From: Caldilineaceae bacterium
GTDB lineage: Bacteria > Chloroflexota > Anaerolineae > Caldilineales > Caldilineaceae
Direction: 5' to 3'
DNA length: 64,000 nt
Assembly (NCBI GenBank): GCA_022842065.1
Contig: JALHQH010000001.1
Location: forward strand, 310,001 to 374,000
In this document: piece by piece, positions 60,809 to 64,000 of the stretch
Position numbering within the stretch: position 1 is the first letter of the stretch
Layout of the letters: each line of letters begins with the position of its first letter
Translations under genes and position numbers: made by a program
Notes under the pieces: generated by a model
What the model was told of the DNA's origin: nothing
Seen by the model: the letters and a program-made list of their open reading frames with translations, nothing else
The model's database searches: none

Positions 60809-60877
60809 GTTGGTAAATCAGTAAATCGGTAAATCGGTAAATCGGTAAATCGGTAAATCGGTAAATCAGTACATTGG
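60809..60877. repeat. Tandem GGTAAATC octamer array
   Basis: About eight octamer units (GGTAAATC with occasional AGTAAATC), ending GTAAATCAGTACATTGG. The last 26 bases (60852-60877) are one arm of the inverted repeat that brackets the four-helix-bundle gene. It lies upstream of the second exporter gene on the minus strand. Confidence 0.85.
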
Positions 60878-61430
60878 GTTATTCTTCGGAAAAGGGCGTA
60901 AATGGATCTGCGATTGTTAGGAAATAGTCAGCCGATTCCTCGCGAATCTTGTTGGTATCGACAAGATCGTCTCCGACCCGCTGTTTACGGACATAAGCCA
61001 TATAGCCATTGAGCGCGCGTTCAGCTTGCTGGGTTAAAGCATAAAGCGCAGCGAAATAATCTTGCTCTATATAGTTGAGCACGTTACTGGTGATAAAGTG
61101 TGATCGTGTTTCATACAAAGAGCCACGCGCATTTGAGTAGAACTTTAGGCTGTCTAGGTAATGATAGCGGCCATAGCCTTCTGCAATATTGGCTGGTGTA
61201 CTTTTCGATGAGCGCCGAACCTGTGCAACGAGATCAAATTTCTCTTCTGGCGGCAATTGTTTTGCGAGCTCATGTGCATTGATCATGACACGTAGCGCTA
61301 GTTGATAACACTCTAGATCCTCAAAACCCCTGCTGCCTTTGTGACCGGGCGCAACATACTCAACTTTCTTTAGCTCCATATAAATAACTCCTAAAGCCAT
61401 GACGCCAATGTACCGATGTACCGATTTACC
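60852..61430. mobile_element. Inverted-repeat-bracketed cassette carrying a four-helix-bundle gene
   Basis: Left arm 60852-60877 and right arm 61405-61430 are 26-bp inverted copies with two mismatches (GGTAAATCGGTA...GTACATTGG). They enclose the small gene at 60879-61379 almost exactly. The 579-bp unit separates two genes whose products must act together. The right arm reaches the first base of the upstream exporter stop codon. This suggests an inserted cassette, although the arms also resemble simple GTAAATCG arrays found elsewhere. Confidence 0.5.
60879..61379 (-). CDS. Four-helix-bundle protein (23S rRNA intervening-sequence type)
   Basis: 166-residue helical protein of the four-helix-bundle/S23 family, named for genes found in 23S rRNA intervening sequences but also present as free-standing genes. 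Family landmarks are GFEDLECYQLALRVMINAHE at the N-terminus, KFDLVAQVRRSSKSTPANIAEG in the middle, and ARGSLYETRSH. Molecular function unknown; the fold forms a pentamer in solved examples (family knowledge). ATG 61379 follows TAGGAG at eight bases; ATG 61400 has no site. Unlike its neighbours, it has no connection with transport, and it is bracketed by inverted repeats, so recent insertion in the exporter operon is likely. Confidence 0.88.
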   Translation of the reverse strand: MELKKVEYVAPGHKGSRGFEDLECYQLALRVMINAHELAKQLPPEEKFDLVAQVRRSSKSTPANIAEGYGRYHYLDSLKFYSNARGSLYETRSHFITSNVLNYIEQDYFAALYALTQQAERALNGYMAYVRKQRVGDDLVDTNKIREESADYFLTIADPFTPFSEE

Positions 61431-63229
61431 TACACATACCGCGCAAAAATCCTCTGGTACAAACTACAGCGCGCCATCAGTTCTTCGTGTGAGCCTTGAT
61501 CAACAATCTCGCCCTGGTGCAGGACCAAGATTTTGTCCGCTCGGCGGATCTGCGAGAGACGGTGGGTGATGAGCAAGGTCGTGCGCCCTTCCATCACTTT
61601 ATTGATCGCGCGCTGGATCTGATCCTCGGTGGCGCTGTCGATGGCGCTGGTCGAGTCGTCGATGATCAGAATGCGTGGGTCGGTGAGCAGGGCACGGGCA
61701 ATCGCCAGCCGCTGCCGTTGGCCTCCAGAGAGGGTGACGCCACGCTCGCCAATCACCGTGTCATAGCCATCTTGGAAGGAGAGGATAAAGTCATGGGCCT
61801 GGGCCGCGCGAGCCGCAGCTTCAATGGCGCTGCGCTCGGCTTTTTGGCCCAACCCAAAGCCAATGTTCTCCGCAATTGAGCGCGAGAAAAGAAAGATATC
61901 CTGTTCAATCGTCGAAATCTGTGAGCGCAACGATTCGAGATGCCAATCACGCACATCAACGCCATCGATTAAGATGCGCCCTTCGCCCACGTCATAAGTC
62001 CGGTTGACCAGTTTGGCCAGCGTGCTTTTGCCGGAACCAGTTTGGCCAACAATCGCCACGGTTTCACCCGGCGCGGCATAGAAGGAGAGGTTGCGCAACA
62101 CCGGCGTCTCTTCCGGTGAGTTTTCCAGGTAGAAGGTGATATTTTCCATGCGCAGTTCGCCCCCCATCGGGGCGGCGTAACCACTGCGGTTCTCATCCAA
62201 CTCGGTCTCCGTGCGCATTAGTTCCAAAATACGCTCGGCCCCGGCCAGCCCCATCTGCACCAGCGAAAAGGTAAAGATCGCGATAAAGGCCGGGAAACGC
62301 AACACTCCCATCAAGCCCATATAGGCCACCAGTTCACCGACGCTCAAGTCGCCTTCCGAAAGCAGCCAAAGGCCATGGGTAAAGGCAATCGTGAGGGCAA
62401 AACCAAGCAAGAGCAAGGGCAAGTAGCGCGCCTGGATCTCGCCTTCCTTGACAAAATAGTTGCGAAACTCGGTGGCGTTGTGGATAAACTTTTGCCGCTC
62501 CTGCTCTTCCTGCGCCATCGACTTCACCACTTCAATGCCGGAGATCGTCTCATTGAGCCCGGCATTCAACTCGCCAAACCGATAGCGCTGCATGCCCGCC
62601 ACCGGGTTGAGTTGCTTGACATAATGACGCAAAGCAAAGATATAGACGATGACAAAGAAGATCGGGGCCAGCAGCAGCCGTGGGTCAATCAGGCTGATAA
62701 AGAGCATGGGCGCGGCAATCGCCATCACCGACTCGGTAATCAGCGAGACGCCAGGGTTCATCATTGGGTTGAGTTGGCGTACATCATTGGAGGCGCGCGC
62801 CATAATATCACCAACGCGTTGGCGATTGTGAAAGGTCTGACTTTTACCCAATAAACTAATATAAAGTTCCTGGCGGGCGTCGCGTTCCAGCCGCTGCCCC
62901 AATGTTTCAACCGAAAAACTATTGGTCAGGTCAATAAAACCGCGCAGAATCACAATGCCCAGCGCGCCCAAGGCGAGCCACAGCAGGCGCTGCGCACTCG
63001 GCTGTGGCTTCAACACTTCGTCAAAAGCCAGCCCAATCAGGCGTGGCACCGACGAAAAGAGGATGTTGGTCGAGAGGGCGGCCACCAGAAAGATAAAAAG
63101 ATACCGTTTGTAGCGCAACAGATGCGAAATGACCCAGCGGATCGGGCCGGATCGGTTATAGTTGTGCTGATCGGTAACGCTAAATTCACTGTTTGCCGTG
63201 GCCGGCAGGTTGAGTGAGTTGACAGCCAA
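61430..63229 (-). CDS. Heterodimeric ABC exporter, half-transporter with Asp in Walker B
   Basis: 599-residue half-transporter with six predicted membrane helices and a C-terminal ATPase domain. Walker A VGQTGSGKSTLAKL and signature LSGGQRQRLAIARA are canonical, but Walker B is ILIIDDSTSAID, with Asp in place of the catalytic Glu; the switch His is in LLITHRLSQ. Its Walker motifs would pair with the ISMGQ signature of the partner to form the degenerate site. It is the first gene of the exporter locus and has a plausible promoter about 110 bp upstream. Probably exports a hydrophobic compound. Confidence 0.92.
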   Translation of the reverse strand: MAVNSLNLPATANSEFSVTDQHNYNRSGPIRWVISHLLRYKRYLFIFLVAALSTNILFSSVPRLIGLAFDEVLKPQPSAQRLLWLALGALGIVILRGFIDLTNSFSVETLGQRLERDARQELYISLLGKSQTFHNRQRVGDIMARASNDVRQLNPMMNPGVSLITESVMAIAAPMLFISLIDPRLLLAPIFFVIVYIFALRHYVKQLNPVAGMQRYRFGELNAGLNETISGIEVVKSMAQEEQERQKFIHNATEFRNYFVKEGEIQARYLPLLLLGFALTIAFTHGLWLLSEGDLSVGELVAYMGLMGVLRFPAFIAIFTFSLVQMGLAGAERILELMRTETELDENRSGYAAPMGGELRMENITFYLENSPEETPVLRNLSFYAAPGETVAIVGQTGSGKSTLAKLVNRTYDVGEGRILIDGVDVRDWHLESLRSQISTIEQDIFLFSRSIAENIGFGLGQKAERSAIEAAARAAQAHDFILSFQDGYDTVIGERGVTLSGGQRQRLAIARALLTDPRILIIDDSTSAIDSATEDQIQRAINKVMEGRTTLLITHRLSQIRRADKILVLHQGEIVDQGSHEELMARCSLYQRIFARYV

Positions 63230-63338
63230 GAGAGTCTCCTTTGCGCCTGATTAGTTGCACCTTGATGATTGGTTGTCGAAGAGGTCAATCCTGTGTTTTA
63301 ATATCATCGAATACTGGGAGGAACAGGTGTTCTACGCC

Positions 63339-63344
63339 ATTATA
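63339..63344 (-). promoter_or_regulatory. Extended -10 element upstream of the exporter
   Basis: On the minus strand the sequence reads TGTGATATAATGG: TATAAT preceded by TG at the right distance for an extended -10. No strong -35 is seen 17 bases upstream. Transcription would begin near 63331, about 100 bases before the exporter start. Confidence 0.45.
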
Positions 63345-63482
63345 TCACACCAATTCCTGTGAGCAGAAGTAGCAGCGCACGCCAGCGCGCAACCGCGACT
63401 TCCCCGCGCAGGGATTAACAGTATACCCCAGCCTTGCGCAGAAAGTTGTCATATATTAACCATGTTTTTGTTAACAATTAGC

Positions 63483-63534
63483 AACAAAACCGAAGTGACG
63501 GACGAGGTGCCTCGTCCGTCACTTCGGTTTTGTT
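63483..63534. terminator. Perfect hairpin with 25-bp arms
   Basis: Arms AACAAAACCGAAGTGACGGA... and its complement, separated by two bases and ending in TTTTGTT on the plus strand. It lies downstream of the enolase-superfamily gene (stop at 63634, minus strand) and upstream of the exporter promoter, so it probably insulates the two units. A second stem, GATTTTGCGTAGGGCCGC / GCGGCCCTACGCAAAATC, follows at 63547-63585. Together with the promoter these account for most of the gap 63230-63633. Confidence 0.75.
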
Positions 63535-63546
63535 GATCAAACTTGC

Positions 63547-63585
63547 GATTTTGCGTAGGGCCGCGGCGCGGCCCTACGCAAAATC
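63547..63585. repeat. Palindrome GCGTAGGGCCGC / GCGGCCCTACGC
   Basis: Perfect 18-bp arms with a three-base centre. It carries the GTAGGG...CCCTAC frame seen in the palindromes at 5111, 10034 and 39225. Located 49 bases past the stop of the enolase-superfamily gene on the minus strand. Confidence 0.75.
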
Positions 63586-63633
63586 AGATGCACGAAATAA
63601 AGTTGGTAATCTAGCGTTTATGGCAACGTTGAC

Positions 63634-64000
63634 TTATTGTTCGTAGATCACTGCCTCACGCCGCTCAATCTTCGCTTCATCCAACACCATACCCAAACCC
63701 GGCAAGGTAGGCAGGACAACATCACCCTGCTGGGGCCGGTAGATCGTCTGCTGGAAGTACTGTTTGCCCTCCTGATAACGGACCAGATATTCGACCCGTG
63801 GCACCGTCCCCGGCGACTGGGCACCAGCCACATGCAGCGCCGGCAAGAGCGAATGACCATGCGCAATCAGCGGCACCTCAAAGGCAGAGGCCAACGCGCA
63901 GAGCTTCACCTGCTCGGTAATACCACCTGTCCAGTCGGGATCATTTTGCAGGACATCGACCGCGCCGGCGACCAGTAATTCTTTGGTCTGCCAGCGCGTG
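63634..64000 (-). CDS. Enolase-superfamily enzyme, C-terminal part only
   Basis: The frame is open to the window end, so only the last 121 or so residues are visible. They read as the C-terminal end of a mandelate racemase/muconate lactonising-type TIM barrel: VDVLQNDPDWTGGITEQVKL followed by AFEVPLIAHGHS, the usual position of an active-site His in the mandelate racemase branch. The end, LPGLGMVLDEAKIERREA, is also typical. It differs from the MLE-type copies at 19403 and 22167, so it is probably another subgroup. A start codon cannot be given; a GTG at 63909 is internal. Confidence 0.85.
   Translation of the reverse strand, partial: TRWQTKELLVAGAVDVLQNDPDWTGGITEQVKLCALASAFEVPLIAHGHSLLPALHVAGAQSPGTVPRVEYLVRYQEGKQYFQQTIYRPQQGDVVLPTLPGLGMVLDEAKIERREAVIYEQ

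Noticed and set aside
1..64000. rRNA, tRNA, transposase, integrase or phage genes
   Set aside because: I looked for these and saw none that could be supported; all repeat elements here lack a coding gene of their own except the cassette at 60852-61430.

Overview
The window is a gene-dense, GC-rich bacterial stretch with no rRNA, tRNA, transposase or phage gene that I can see. Lipoprotein signal peptides with an LTAC/LAAC lipobox, AAGGAG ribosome binding sites, many dipeptide-type ABC transporters next to amide and peptide hydrolases, and intergenic spaces packed with palindromic repeats suggest a free-living heterotroph. My best guess is a Chloroflexota lineage (Anaerolineae/Caldilineae type). 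That is inference from gene content, not proof.

Layout. 1-3.3 kb: M20 peptidase (cut by the window edge), an M24-fold protein and an isochorismatase-type hydrolase. 3.5-9.2 kb: a complete peptide/nickel-type ABC importer (binding protein, two permeases, two ATPases), then a second isochorismatase. 10.1-19.1 kb (minus strand): two HyuA, two HyuB and an M24-fold protein in one run. 19.4-23.3 kb (plus strand, divergent): enolase-superfamily enzyme, HyuB, enolase-superfamily enzyme, behind a clear promoter and operator. 23.7-29.7 kb: importer 2 (binding protein and permeases only) and an S9 peptidase. 29.9-36.1 kb: aspartoacylase-like protein, two amidohydrolases, RidA-like protein, DegT aminotransferase. 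36.4-43.1 kb: importer 3, aldo/keto reductase, third amidohydrolase. 43.1-50.7 kb (minus): importer 4, GNAT, M20-like, isochorismatase-like and phosphotriesterase-like proteins. 50.8-58.4 kb (minus): importer 5, Gfo/Idh oxidoreductase, amidohydrolase, and a tandem-fused isochorismatase protein. 59.0-63.2 kb (minus): a heterodimeric ABC exporter interrupted by a small four-helix-bundle gene. 63.6 kb to the end: 3' part of another enolase-superfamily gene.

How it may work together (inference). Five binding-protein/permease sets import small peptides or amide-type solutes, and only the first carries ATPases, so one ATPase pair may serve all. The enzymes around them cut C-N bonds: hydantoinase/oxoprolinase HyuAB, isochorismatase-type amidases, amidohydrolases, M20 peptidases and an S9 peptidase. 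Epimerase-like enolase-superfamily members, a RidA homologue and an aminotransferase could handle the amino acids released. The picture fits scavenging of cyclic amides, N-carbamoyl compounds or modified peptides, but no substrate can be named from sequence.

The most unusual trait is repeated alteration of catalytic residues. Both M24 proteins, one M20 protein, two of three paralogous amidohydrolases, two isochorismatase domains and the RidA homologue each lack or replace a defining residue, usually near an intact relative. The other main themes are several families of intergenic palindromes and tandem repeats, an inverted-repeat-bracketed gene cassette inside the exporter operon, and two good candidate repressor sites (one LacI-type over a start codon, one TGTCAAC-N-GTTRACA type at two loci).
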